A stretch of 32,742 bases of DNA from positions 1-32,742 of the forward strand of contig NZ_JAGTAS010000037.1 of the NCBI RefSeq assembly GCF_025685425.1, written 5' to 3'. Source of the DNA: Terriglobus albidus (GTDB taxonomy: Bacteria > Acidobacteriota > Terriglobia > Terriglobales > Acidobacteriaceae). The translations under genes were made by a program, and so were the position numbers. The notes under the pieces are model-generated. The model saw nothing but the letters and a program-made list of their open reading frames with translations. It was not told the DNA's origin and did not search any database. Below, in pieces: positions 22,955 to 31,182 of this stretch. Every line of letters starts with the position of its first letter. Within the stretch, counting starts at the first letter, position 1.

Positions 22955-23231
22955 TTACGCCTTTTTCAGCGGGCTGTGCCACCTTTTCAACTGCTCCTTA
23001 GACCCTTCGGATTGAGGATGGGGCGCGATTGTCCTGTACCACACACCCTCCTGCATCGCCTTCCAGAAGTTTTCGCCGGTGTAGGCCTGGATCCCACTCC
23101 ACACCGCTCTCACCTCCCTTGCGGCGCTCTACCATGCACTGGATGGTTTCAAGGCCGGGCGCTTTCGTGCCGTAGGAGCATTGCTCAAGGTATGATTCCC
23201 CTTGTTTCAAGGTGCGCGCCGAATATAGCAA
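22955..23231 (-). pseudogene. Decayed gene remnant, apparently frameshifted
   Basis: On the minus strand one frame gives YLEQCSYGTKAPGLETIQCM and ERRKGGESGVEW, which read like real protein. At about 23070-23110 the protein-like signal moves to another frame, giving IQAYTGENFWKAMQEGVWYR, then TIAPHPQSEGSKEQ and a stop at 22955. Neither frame alone makes a convincing gene. This fits a C-terminal gene fragment with a frameshift. The ERRKGGESGV stretch vaguely recalls some oxidoreductase C-termini, but I cannot name the family. The fragment begins just upstream of the divergent M19 peptidase gene. The rest of the gap (22823-22954) holds the candidate operator and small GGGCT hairpins. Confidence 0.4.
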
Positions 23232-23277
23232 CGCCCTGCGGGTTGCATCTATGGCAATCGACCTAAGGAGAACTGCC

Positions 23278-24489
23278 TTGCTGACAAGACGCCAGCTTCT
23301 GAAGTCTGCCTCGCTTGCTTCCCTTGCCGGCAGTGCGACGACATGGGCCGAGCCGTTCGTGGAGCGTGCGAGAGCGATGCATCAGCAGATGCTGATCTTC
23401 GATGGCCACGTCCATGCGCTCGACCGAGAGTTCTATCACGGCGGCAGTATGGGAGAGCGTTCGAACCAGGGACAGTGGGATCTTGTCCGCGCCAAAGAAG
23501 GTGGAGAAAAGGCCTTCTTTCTCTCCATCTTTGTGCCGGAAGAGTACTATCCGGGCCGCTTCGAAACCAAGCAGACGCTCCGGCGTATCGATCACGCATA
23601 TCGCCAACTGGCGTTGAACCGAGACAAGGTCGTGCTGGTGCGCAAGGCTTCTGAAATTCAAGCGGTAGCGGCATCGGGCAGGCTTGCTGCGGTTCTGGAT
23701 ATTGAGGGTAGTTACGATCTCGACGGAGACCTCGGCGTGCTTCGTGAGCTGCATGCCAGAGGCCTGTGCTCGGCGCAACTCTCCGCTCATAACTGGAACC
23801 AGCACTATGCGGATGCATGCTGCTCTCCGGCAAAAGCCAATGGCCTTACGGAGAATGGCCGCAAGCTCATCCGGGAGATGAACCGGTTGGGTATGATCAT
23901 CAACGTCTCGCACTCGGCGGACACGACGATGGAGCAGGCCATCGAAGTAAGCGATCATCCGGTGGTTGCGACGCATCACGGACTGCGCAGCGTGAATGAC
24001 ATCCCCAGAAACATCCCGGACCGCCTGCTGCAGAAGTTAGCGGCGAAGGGAGGCGTACTCGGCATTCAGATCGGCAGCGAGTTCGCCTATCCCAAGGAGT
24101 ATGCATGGATCACGGAGCATCGCCGCAAGACGTTCTGGGACACTACCGATATCCCGACGCGTGTTAAGGGGAAATCGATCTACGAGGTCGATGAACTTGT
24201 GGCTCCGGGATATCCGATGCTGGGCGCCGAAGTTCCGGCTCAAGTGCAGATGAGCGTGGACAGCTGGGTCGATGTGGTGGACCGCGTGATCCGCCTGGCG
24301 GGTGAAGATCACGTCGCGCTTGGCAGTGACTTCGATGGCGGCCCCACGCTGGCGCGCGGGATGCGCGACGTTCGTGACCTGCCAATGATTACGGAGAGTA
24401 TGCTGCGGCGAGGCTATTCGGAAGAACGGATAAGGAAGTTCTGGGGTGGAAATCTGTTGCGGGTTTTTGGAGAGATTGCCGGAGGTTAG
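23278..24489 (+). CDS. Tat-exported M19-family dipeptidase
   Basis: A 403-residue member of the membrane (renal) dipeptidase family M19, zinc enzymes that cleave dipeptides. The start is TTG at 23278, seven bases after AAGGAG. It gives a compact twin-arginine signal MLTRRQLLKSASLASLAG. Upstream in-frame starts (ATG at 23251) lack a Shine-Dalgarno. Metal-site regions are FDGHVHALD near the N-terminus, VLDIEGSYDLDGD (bridging Glu), NVSHSADTTMEQA, ATHHGLRSVNDIPRN and ALGSDFDGG. The first site normally reads HxD; here it is HxH, a notable change. The gene is monocistronic. A periplasmic peptide-processing role is likely. Confidence 0.88.
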   Translation: MLTRRQLLKSASLASLAGSATTWAEPFVERARAMHQQMLIFDGHVHALDREFYHGGSMGERSNQGQWDLVRAKEGGEKAFFLSIFVPEEYYPGRFETKQTLRRIDHAYRQLALNRDKVVLVRKASEIQAVAASGRLAAVLDIEGSYDLDGDLGVLRELHARGLCSAQLSAHNWNQHYADACCSPAKANGLTENGRKLIREMNRLGMIINVSHSADTTMEQAIEVSDHPVVATHHGLRSVNDIPRNIPDRLLQKLAAKGGVLGIQIGSEFAYPKEYAWITEHRRKTFWDTTDIPTRVKGKSIYEVDELVAPGYPMLGAEVPAQVQMSVDSWVDVVDRVIRLAGEDHVALGSDFDGGPTLARGMRDVRDLPMITESMLRRGYSEERIRKFWGGNLLRVFGEIAGG

Positions 24490-24545
24490 TTTTTGTTTTT
24501 GTCATTTCGGCGCGAAGAGGAGAAATCTGATTTGATGAATCACCC

Positions 24546-24724
24546 CTGCCCGGGTGCCCATCCTCGCAACGCTAGGAGGGGTTGGGTTCACTAGTAAGTC
24601 ACGTCAACTATTCGTACTTATGCTCGTTGGAATTTGGGGTGTTCCTAGCCCACCCTAGCGTTGCGAGCGTTCACCCCAACGAACAGCGTTCGTTGGGGAC
24701 CCCGAAGGTTGGGGCACCCGGCAG
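24546..24724. repeat. Nested inverted-repeat element (MITE- or REP-like)
   Basis: The ends CTGCCCGGGTGCCC (24546-24559) and GGGGCACCCGGCAG (24711-24724) are near-perfect inverted repeats. Inside them CTCGCAACGCTAGG (24563-24576) and CCTAGCGTTGCGAG (24654-24667) form a second perfect 14-bp pair. CCCCAACGAAC-AGC-GTTCGTTGGGG (24674-24698) forms a tight hairpin. No plausible protein is encoded. It fills much of the 384-bp gap between the M19 gene and the methyltransferase gene; I see nothing else there. Confidence 0.7.
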
Positions 24725-24873
24725 TATTGAGAACGAAGAGTCCGCGTATAAATGGCGAGTCCGAAACGACATAGAAGCAATCTGCGGTATACCTCCTAGA
24801 GGTTTCTGCCATCTCTAAAGATAGGTTCTTGCCATAGTCGCGGTGATTTTCCGGTTGCTATGATCTCCGCACT

Positions 24874-25545
24874 ATGCTCCGTCAGTCGATTCGCAAAATC
24901 CCGGGCGTGCCGCAGCTGATCAAACTCAACACCGATTTTGAGAACTGGTGGTTTGACTGGCGTCATGGCACGGATACTTCAGCTGACCGAGCCGACCAGG
25001 CTCGCAAAGGCTGGGAAACCGATCCAACCAACCATACTTATGTGCCGATTCGCCCCAAATGCGCGCGGCGTGTGCTGCATGCCCTGCCTGTAACGAATCC
25101 GCAGGAGTACACCTTCATCGACGTCGGTTGCGGTAAAGGACGTATGCTTCTCCTGGCTCTGGAGGAGTATCCCTTCCGCACCGCCATCGGAATCGAGCTG
25201 CGCAAGGAGCTGAGCGATCTCGCAAAGTTGAATCTCCATAACGACGAGCGTGCCCGCTTATGTGAGGCAACGTGTATGAACGTTAATGCGATGGAATTTG
25301 AGTTTCCCGACGAAAAGCTGGTCGTCTACCTCTTCAATCCGTTCGGTGAAGATGTGATGCGGACTGTACTGGAGAACCTGGGACGCTCACTGGAGTCGTC
25401 TTTCCGCGATGTCTGGGTCGTTATGGATTTCCCCGTCTATGCGAGCGTGGCGGATAGTATGCCGTATCTCTCGTTCGTAAAGGAGGGCTACGACTATCGC
25501 ATCTACCGCGCTAAGAATCCACAGACGATGGCTGTTGCAGCGTAG
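24874..25545 (+). CDS. Class I SAM-dependent methyltransferase
   Basis: A 223-residue protein. The SAM-binding motif I is FIDVGCGKGRMLLLALEEYP, followed by the motif II acidic residue in AIGIELRKELSDLA. A post-motif strand ends in LVVYLFNPFGEDV, where the NPF triad sits in the usual catalytic-loop position. The N-terminal 75 residues (IRKIPGVPQLIKLNTDFENW) are typical of uncharacterised acidobacterial methyltransferases. No Shine-Dalgarno is obvious before the ATG. The gene is monocistronic and ends before a terminator shared with a convergent gene. The substrate is unknown. Confidence 0.85.
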   Translation: MLRQSIRKIPGVPQLIKLNTDFENWWFDWRHGTDTSADRADQARKGWETDPTNHTYVPIRPKCARRVLHALPVTNPQEYTFIDVGCGKGRMLLLALEEYPFRTAIGIELRKELSDLAKLNLHNDERARLCEATCMNVNAMEFEFPDEKLVVYLFNPFGEDVMRTVLENLGRSLESSFRDVWVVMDFPVYASVADSMPYLSFVKEGYDYRIYRAKNPQTMAVAA

Positions 25546-25561
25546 CGTTCACCGCGGAGGG

Positions 25562-25594
25562 CGGCAGCCGCTGCATGTCTCGGCTGCCGTCTTT
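25562..25594 (+). terminator. Intrinsic terminator after the methyltransferase gene
   Basis: CGGCAGCCG (25562-25570), a 10-nt loop and CGGCTGCCG (25581-25589) form a perfect 9-bp stem, followed by TCTTTCGC. It lies in the 51-bp gap between convergent genes. Confidence 0.75.
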
Positions 25595-25596
25595 CG

Positions 25597-26046
25597 CTAA
25601 GCCGTCCGAATCAGACCTAATTGGGTGAGTGCGGTCACGCCATCGTCCAGACCGATCTCCTCGGCGATCTTGCCATCTTTGATGCGGAGAACAGTGGTTC
25701 CTGTGAAGTGCATCCTGCGGCCGCTGTTGGCGGGCAATGAGCCGGCGAGGAAATCACTGAATGCGGGTCCGGTGTGCGTACCCCCGCCTTGCCAGCGCCC
25801 GACAACGTAGTCTCCCTCTGCGATGAGGTCCGCCGCTCCCCAGAAGTTGAGGTTCGGGAAGGCTTGGCGAAATCCCGTCATAAATGCCTTGATGTCGTCG
25901 TGACCCCGGCGTGGTTCGTGCAGCGAATACTGCAGCAACATGTCTGGAGCCGCAAGTTCGTCCACGATGTTGAGATTTACGTTTGGTCCCCAGAACTCCG
26001 TGAACCAGCGGCCTACAAGAGCCTTGTTCTGTACTTCCTTCGACAT
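25597..26046 (-). CDS. SnoaL-like / NTF2-fold protein
   Basis: A 149-residue protein of the SnoaL-like polyketide cyclase / ester cyclase group. The pattern is VGRWFTEFWGPNVNLNIVDE, LAAPDMLLQYSLHEPRRGHD, DIKAFMTGFRQAFPNLNF and RMHFTGTTVLRIKDGKIAEE, with the usual lid-like C-terminus. ATG at 26046 is chosen because AAGGA precedes it by 8 nt; the frame is open further upstream but has no supported start. The protein is small and cytoplasmic. Most relatives are uncharacterised, and no partner enzyme is adjacent. It is divergent from the 2OG oxygenase-alkB operon, with a 204-bp gap that may hold promoters for both, although none is clear. Confidence 0.85.
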   Translation of the reverse strand: MSKEVQNKALVGRWFTEFWGPNVNLNIVDELAAPDMLLQYSLHEPRRGHDDIKAFMTGFRQAFPNLNFWGAADLIAEGDYVVGRWQGGGTHTGPAFSDFLAGSLPANSGRRMHFTGTTVLRIKDGKIAEEIGLDDGVTALTQLGLIRTA

Positions 26047-26250
26047 ACCTGTGTTCCTTTTGGGTTGAAATGGCAGAGGCGAGATGTCGCTCTGCACGTC
26101 AGAACCTAACCTGATAAGGTGTCGATCACACTCCGGATCTTGCCGCCAAATTTTTGAACCGTGCATCGCAGGCGGTCCGAGTTTGAAGGCAAGAATCGGA
26201 GTGTTCCGCATCACGCGTCTCGATAGTGTTGTCCTCAAAGAGAGACACGT

Positions 26251-27024
26251 ATGAAGACTGATCTAAAAAATTCAGGACTGGCCTTGCAGGAGCCTGGCTT
26301 GTCACTTCCAGACGCAACACACGCGTTATCGCGCATCGCATCGATTGACTGGCAGCTTATTGCAAGCGACCTCAATGACTCAGGCAATGCCGTGCTGAAG
26401 AACATCCTTATGGTGCACGAGTGCGAAGCTGTGGCAGCTCAGTATGGGAACGATGAGTTGTTCCGCAGCCGCGTCGTTATGTCGCGGCATGGTTTTGGCC
26501 GTGGCGAGTACAAGTACTTTCGTTATCCGCTGCCTGAGTTATTGCAGGGGTTACGGACGTCTCTCTACGAGAGGCTGGCTCCGGTTGCGAATCATTGGAA
26601 CGAACAGATGGGGATCGGTATCCGCTATCCGGCCCAACACGCCGAGTTCATCGAGCGTTGCCATCGGGCTGGGCAGTTGAGGCCGACACCGCTGCTGTTG
26701 CAGTATGGCGCCGGAGACTATAACTGCCTGCACCAGGACCTGTACGGTGAGCATGTTTTTCCCATCCAGGTGGCATTTCTATTGTCGGAGCCGGGGAGAG
26801 ATTTTACCGGCGGTGAGTTTGTCCTGACCGAGCAGCGCCCGCGCATGCAGAGCCGGGCTGAAGTCGTACCTCTGCGGCAGGGAGATGCGGTTGCCTTTGC
26901 TGTTCATCATCGTCCTGTGCAAGGCACGCACGGCAGCTACCGGGTAAATCTCCGGCATGGTGTCAGCCGTCTTCGCTCAGGACAGCGATATACCCTTGGC
27001 GTTATCTTTCATGACGCCACATAG
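26251..27024 (+). CDS. 2OG-Fe(II) oxygenase paired with alkB
   Basis: A 257-residue non-haem iron dioxygenase. The iron ligands are His161 and Asp163 (NCLHQDLYG) and probably His227 (QGTHGSYR). Arginines in NLRHGVSRLRSGQRYTLG would bind 2-oxoglutarate. The core has the expected jelly-roll strands (PIQVAFLLSEPGRDFTGGEF, VVPLRQGDAVAFAV). About 130 N-terminal residues precede it and contain SRVVMSRHGFGRGEYKYF. The start follows an AGAGAGAC stretch. The stop overlaps a possible alkB GTG start by one base and lies 8 nt before the chosen alkB ATG, so the two genes form an operon. A role in repair of alkylated nucleic acid is suggested by the partner but not proven. Confidence 0.85.
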   Translation: MKTDLKNSGLALQEPGLSLPDATHALSRIASIDWQLIASDLNDSGNAVLKNILMVHECEAVAAQYGNDELFRSRVVMSRHGFGRGEYKYFRYPLPELLQGLRTSLYERLAPVANHWNEQMGIGIRYPAQHAEFIERCHRAGQLRPTPLLLQYGAGDYNCLHQDLYGEHVFPIQVAFLLSEPGRDFTGGEFVLTEQRPRMQSRAEVVPLRQGDAVAFAVHHRPVQGTHGSYRVNLRHGVSRLRSGQRYTLGVIFHDAT

Positions 27025-27032
27025 TGAAGATC

Positions 27033-27686
27033 ATGAATTCCTCACTTTTTGAAGACGGACCCCCGTCCCTGCTGCCGAAGGATCTTCTGGGTCCAGGTAC
27101 GGCAGTCCTCGCAGGCTTCGCGCTTGCCGCTGAGGAAGATTTACTTTCCGCTCTCAAGCGCGTCACTGAGCAGTCGCCATTCCGCAATATGGTGACGCCC
27201 GGTGGGTTCCGCATGTCGGTGGCGATGTCGAACTGCGGTGAGCTGGGATGGGTGACAGATCACACCGGCTATCGGTATGACCACATTGATCCGAGGACGA
27301 GCAAGCCATGGCCTGAGATGCCAATGGAATTCAAAGATCTGGCGAGTTCTGCTGCGAAAGAAGCAGGCTTTGCGGAGTTCAAGCCGGATGCGTGCCTCAT
27401 CAACCGATACGAACCAGGCTCGAAGTTGTCACTGCATCAGGACAAGGATGAACGTGACTATACGCAACCGATCGTCTCGGTGTCGTTAGGCCTGCCTGCG
27501 ACCTTCCTTTTTGGCGGGCTGAAGCGAACGGATACGCTCCAACGCATCCAGGTCGTTCATGGCGACGTGCTGGTGTGGGGAGGGCCTGCGAGGCTGCGTT
27601 ATCACGGCATTGCACCGTTGCGAGATGGAACCCATCCGCGGCTGGGTCCGGTTCGCTACAACCTTACCTTTCGGAAGGCCGGCTGA
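27033..27686 (+). CDS. alkB: Alkylated DNA repair dioxygenase AlkB
   Basis: A 217-residue protein that resembles E. coli AlkB along its full length. It would remove methyl groups from 1-methyladenine and 3-methylcytosine by 2-oxoglutarate-dependent oxidation. Conserved stretches are QSPFRNMVTPGGFRMSVAMS, NCGELGWVTD, INRYEPGSKLSLHQDKDE and PIVSVSLGLPATFLFGGLKR. Iron ligands are His135, Asp137 and His191; 2OG-binding arginines are Arg208 and Arg214. Each is offset by four from the E. coli numbering. The ATG at 27033 is preferred over GTG at 27024, with only a weak GAAG upstream. It is coupled to the preceding 2OG oxygenase. No ada gene or recognisable Ada box is visible. Confidence 0.96.
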   Translation: MNSSLFEDGPPSLLPKDLLGPGTAVLAGFALAAEEDLLSALKRVTEQSPFRNMVTPGGFRMSVAMSNCGELGWVTDHTGYRYDHIDPRTSKPWPEMPMEFKDLASSAAKEAGFAEFKPDACLINRYEPGSKLSLHQDKDERDYTQPIVSVSLGLPATFLFGGLKRTDTLQRIQVVHGDVLVWGGPARLRYHGIAPLRDGTHPRLGPVRYNLTFRKAG

Positions 27687-28299
27687 AGGTTTCGAAGCGC
27701 CAGTTACTCCGCGTCGTCTTTGCCATATTCAGAATCGGATTGTCTGCCGAGATTCTCCCGGCAGACAATCCGGCAAGGACCTTATCGATGTGCAGCTTAA
27801 TCACCGTGCGACGAAGTGGTGCTGTTTGCTGCGGATAAACAGGAACATCACCATCATCCAAAAAAGATTGCGGGCAGAGGCTGCCGTTCCTTCCCGCCTG
27901 AGGAGACTGAGGATTTACCTCGCTCAGCAGTTGCATGTGGATGAATTCGCCGTTCCTCCATAGTTGCTCGGCACGATTTGAAACGGCGGCAACTGTGCAT
28001 CTGCCGGCGGAATCGAATTGAGCGCGTCGACTTATTTGATTCGCACAACAGAATACCGATCTTGTGATCGTCTTTGCCGTCTTTTGCGCTCTTTCATCCT
28101 GTAGTGCTGAAGCCGCGGGGAGTGTGAGTCTCGCGGTAAGATTTGCTCCGCCGCTACGTCAGGTTATAGTCAAATTATCTTCTAACTAGTTCGCATACGA
28201 CGAACTGATACTGGTGCAGTGCAATACTGGCCTTCGGCTTCTTCCATTGGTCTCCACTTGATGTGCGTAGATCAGATCTTGAGAGAGGAAGTTCACGTC
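27687..28299. other. 613-bp intergenic region without a supported gene
   Basis: Open frames here are short, overlap alkB or lack ribosome binding sites. A strong hairpin lies at 27737-27771. TATAGT at 28165-28170, with TTGCTC 16 bp upstream, is a weak promoter candidate for the large secreted protein. A 6-bp inverted repeat AGTTCG/CGAACT is at 28188-28206. The last part is more AT-rich than the surrounding genes. Confidence 0.5.
27737..27771. terminator. Strong hairpin downstream of alkB, possible terminator
   Basis: GGATTGTCTGCCG (27737-27749) pairs perfectly with CGGCAGACAATCC (27759-27771) across a 9-nt loop. It starts 50 bp after the alkB stop. No T-tract follows, so a rho-independent role is uncertain; it may be an mRNA 3'-end stabiliser or a repeat. 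Confidence 0.45.
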
Positions 28300-31023
28300 A
28301 TGAATTACAGTTTTAGGAAGACTTTTACTCACATATTCGCCTGCATGAGGCATCTTGTTCTGCTTCGATTCGCTTGCATGCTGTTCGTTATGGTGGCGTT
28401 GTTTGAAACAACGGTTGCTCAAACTACTGTTGCTAACGTTAACGGCACGATTTTCATCATGGCCTCACCCTATAACGCAAAGTGCGATCTTTTGAAGCCT
28501 GGAGGGACGCTCACAGTCAACACGTCAGGTGTGACAAGCGGTGTCACGTTTTTGAGTACGGACGTGGGAAAAACCATTAATGGCGGTGGGTTCGTTTCGG
28601 GGACCTGGGTTGTCTTCTCTGGTGTTATTGCATCTGTGACTGCGGGCAATGCCACGCTAGCCTCAGGCGCGCCTTCTTCAACGGTAACTACCACGACGTG
28701 GTACTACGGTCATGACGATCAGATAGCAATTCAAGCTGCACTCACCGCGGCGGAAAGCGCAAATGCGCCGGTGCAGCTACCGCCGGGCGCTTGTCTTACG
28801 AGTTCGCTTGTTTGGCATGGGCAAAGCATTTTCGGCGCCGGCATTTCCTTGAGTACGCTGCAGGGAATGCCGGGACAGGATGTTCTTGCAACTCCGGACA
28901 CTCCTACTATCTGGTCTATTCCTCAGAATGGTGTGTTGGTGCATGACTTCACGGTGAATGTAGATGCCAGCGTGAATGCGGCTGCCACAGCAGCGGGAGG
29001 TAACAATAATTTTCCTAATCGCATTAGTGGAACGGCGGGAGGGAGCACGCCACTGTCTTCGCCACCGGCGCCGGGTCCGGTGACGATTAGCCCATCGGAT
29101 GCTTGCGGAGCCTATATCAACGACGGCGTGCATTCGACAAGTTTGTCGACGCTGTATACAACGTGTGGAGGCTTCCAGGCCATTCCAAGTCAGTACGTAA
29201 TTGGAGCTCAGGTTACTGTCATCGGTGCGGGTCCGAGTGGCGGAAATCTTAATGCGACCATTACCGCAATTACTGGAGCGAATACCGTAACAATCTCGCC
29301 AGCTGCCTCGACCGGCATCTCAAATGGATCTGGCAGCTGGGGTGCGGGTGTAATCGCGCCATGGTACGTAGGCAATTGTGCTTTCGCCGCTCCCGATAGC
29401 AACGCCTCAACTGGTGTAGGCAATCAAGGCCTAAATCATTGGTATTGGGAACACATTAATATTCAAGCGGTTGATCAGCCTGCGAACCGCGCAAACAATA
29501 CATGCGGAATCTTCCTGCAGGCCGCATCAAATAAATTAGGCTTCCGGCACATGATAGTAACGAATCTGTGGGGTGGGATCATAGAGGCACTTCCTGCGGC
29601 CGGCCTCGGGTCTCTGACGGCATGGACACCAGACACTAACGATTATGAGGACGTGAATCTGCAGTTCAACCTCATTCCAATGGTCTGGTACAACGGTGCA
29701 CATCGAATCGTTAATGGACTCAGTATCTACGCCGGCGGATTGCAGCCCTTTTCGCTAGGTCTCTTTCAGTTCAATGTTCCAATTGGCATCTCTTCGACTC
29801 CGAGTGCAACATTCAACCGTTACTACGATGAATGCTGGACACCAAACTCGGGAGAACACGCCCGATACACCGGTGTAAACAATGTGATAGACGGTGGTGT
29901 ATTAGGGCAATGTGGCTCTGCAGGAGGCATGTATATCAATTGGGCTACATCACAAGGATTTTCCAGCGCCGCGATTGGGCCGAATTTTCGGATCAATGGA
30001 AGCCACAATACCTTCTTGAATTCGAACCTCTTACCTTCGCAGGTAACCAATAACGGCCCTGCTAACGAAATCGAAGGTGGGACATCCGGAAGTAATCCGA
30101 ACCTATTTCGCAGGGCTTATGCGCAACCGGATGCTCCTTTTCCTCCAGCGGGCTTTGGCGATGGAAGTTCCGCTCTTTCGGGAAATTCAGCGACGCCCTA
30201 TCGGAGTTCTGCAGGACTTGTTGTGAAGGCGGACGACCTTTTTGGCACACTCAATTCAAGCCTGATTTCCTCGGGGATATTTAAGTATGTCGTGGATAAC
30301 GGCCTTGAGACCTATGGCTCTTATCTCGATGTAGCGGGAACTCAATATATCCCTGGTCAGGGTGGGGAACAGATCGGCGCTAATATCTTCTTTCTTCTTG
30401 GAACGAGATGGCCCACTACCAGCGGCTATCTTGTGACGCAGGGCATGTGTGAGGGTGCGGCATCTTGCTCCGCTACCTTCACCGTCAGAGACATTACAAC
30501 ATCTACTAACCTGGGTAGCTGCACTGAGACATATAACGTGCAATACAACGCGGCCACGTATTCTTCGCAGGTGTGGTCTATTTCCGGCGCACCGGGGACG
30601 GCAACAGCTTGTCCGATCAATCTTACGAACGCAACTCCCGGAGATGAGTTTGGCGTCTTCACCAGTACATGGTCCGGAACAGGTCTCTCGGGTTATCGTG
30701 TCGGCTACATCATGTTCGTGCCGGCCAATACAGATGTGGCCTCTGAACTCTCATCAGTATTCGGCAAGGTGTTGAGCGCGACCACCTCAAGTATCGGAGG
30801 TGCTTCTGTCTCCGCTGGCGCATGTGCCAGCGGAACAGTCTCAATTACTGGAGCTACTACGAGCATGGTTGCAGCGGCATCCCCAAACACCAATCCGGGA
30901 TCGGCTTTCACGTGGAACGCCCAAGTCACATCTCCAGGGACGGTAACTGTATACGTATGTACCAACCTTGCTGGAGGCGGAACCCCCGCAGCCTCAACGT
31001 ACAACGTGCGGGTGATTGAATAA
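28300..31023 (+). CDS. Large secreted pectate-lyase-like beta-helix protein
   Basis: A 907-residue exported protein. ATG at 28300 follows GAGAGGAAG at good spacing and opens a long signal peptide, with likely cleavage after ETTVAQ near residue 41. The pectate-lyase-3-like opening is DDQIAIQAALTAAESANAPV followed by QLPPGACLTSSLVWHGQSIF. The middle is Asn/Gly-rich with beta-helix character (NQGLNHWYWEHINIQAVDQ). The C-terminal 75 residues (SSIGGASVSAGACASGTVSI through YNVRVIE) form a separate small beta domain of a type also seen on phage-like surface proteins. Codon use is more relaxed and AT-richer than in the neighbours, which may reflect transfer. No catalytic residues could be assigned. 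Adhesin, tail-like or glycan-binding roles are all possible. Confidence 0.8.
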   Translation: MNYSFRKTFTHIFACMRHLVLLRFACMLFVMVALFETTVAQTTVANVNGTIFIMASPYNAKCDLLKPGGTLTVNTSGVTSGVTFLSTDVGKTINGGGFVSGTWVVFSGVIASVTAGNATLASGAPSSTVTTTTWYYGHDDQIAIQAALTAAESANAPVQLPPGACLTSSLVWHGQSIFGAGISLSTLQGMPGQDVLATPDTPTIWSIPQNGVLVHDFTVNVDASVNAAATAAGGNNNFPNRISGTAGGSTPLSSPPAPGPVTISPSDACGAYINDGVHSTSLSTLYTTCGGFQAIPSQYVIGAQVTVIGAGPSGGNLNATITAITGANTVTISPAASTGISNGSGSWGAGVIAPWYVGNCAFAAPDSNASTGVGNQGLNHWYWEHINIQAVDQPANRANNTCGIFLQAASNKLGFRHMIVTNLWGGIIEALPAAGLGSLTAWTPDTNDYEDVNLQFNLIPMVWYNGAHRIVNGLSIYAGGLQPFSLGLFQFNVPIGISSTPSATFNRYYDECWTPNSGEHARYTGVNNVIDGGVLGQCGSAGGMYINWATSQGFSSAAIGPNFRINGSHNTFLNSNLLPSQVTNNGPANEIEGGTSGSNPNLFRRAYAQPDAPFPPAGFGDGSSALSGNSATPYRSSAGLVVKADDLFGTLNSSLISSGIFKYVVDNGLETYGSYLDVAGTQYIPGQGGEQIGANIFFLLGTRWPTTSGYLVTQGMCEGAASCSATFTVRDITTSTNLGSCTETYNVQYNAATYSSQVWSISGAPGTATACPINLTNATPGDEFGVFTSTWSGTGLSGYRVGYIMFVPANTDVASELSSVFGKVLSATTSSIGGASVSAGACASGTVSITGATTSMVAAASPNTNPGSAFTWNAQVTSPGTVTVYVCTNLAGGGTPAASTYNVRVIE

Positions 31024-31049
31024 CAGCTGGATGCGAAATAGAGAGCCTT

Positions 31050-31085
31050 GCGAAGGGGTGGGGGGATGCGAGCCCGCCCTTTCGC
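31050..31085. terminator. Possible terminator hairpin between convergent genes
   Basis: GCGAAGGGGTGGG (31050-31062) pairs with CCCGCCCTTTCGC (31073-31085) with two G-T wobbles across a 10-nt loop. It starts 26 bp after the stop of the large secreted protein. No T-tract follows. Confidence 0.4.
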
Positions 31086-31182
31086 GCTCAAAGGCGTTCA
31101 AGCTTTTCATATCGTCAGGCCTCGGGAACGCTCCATTCTCGCACGCATTTCAAAGAAAAGACGCAGCGCAGGAGACTTGTTG

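Noticed and set aside
27664-27936. Minus-strand 90-residue open frame after alkB
   Set aside because: It overlaps the alkB end, spans the strong hairpin at 27737-27771, and has no Shine-Dalgarno or recognisable family.
28188-28206. AGTTCG/CGAACT inverted repeat before the large secreted protein
   Set aside because: Arms of only 6 bp with a 7-bp spacer, not repeated elsewhere in the window; chance is likely.
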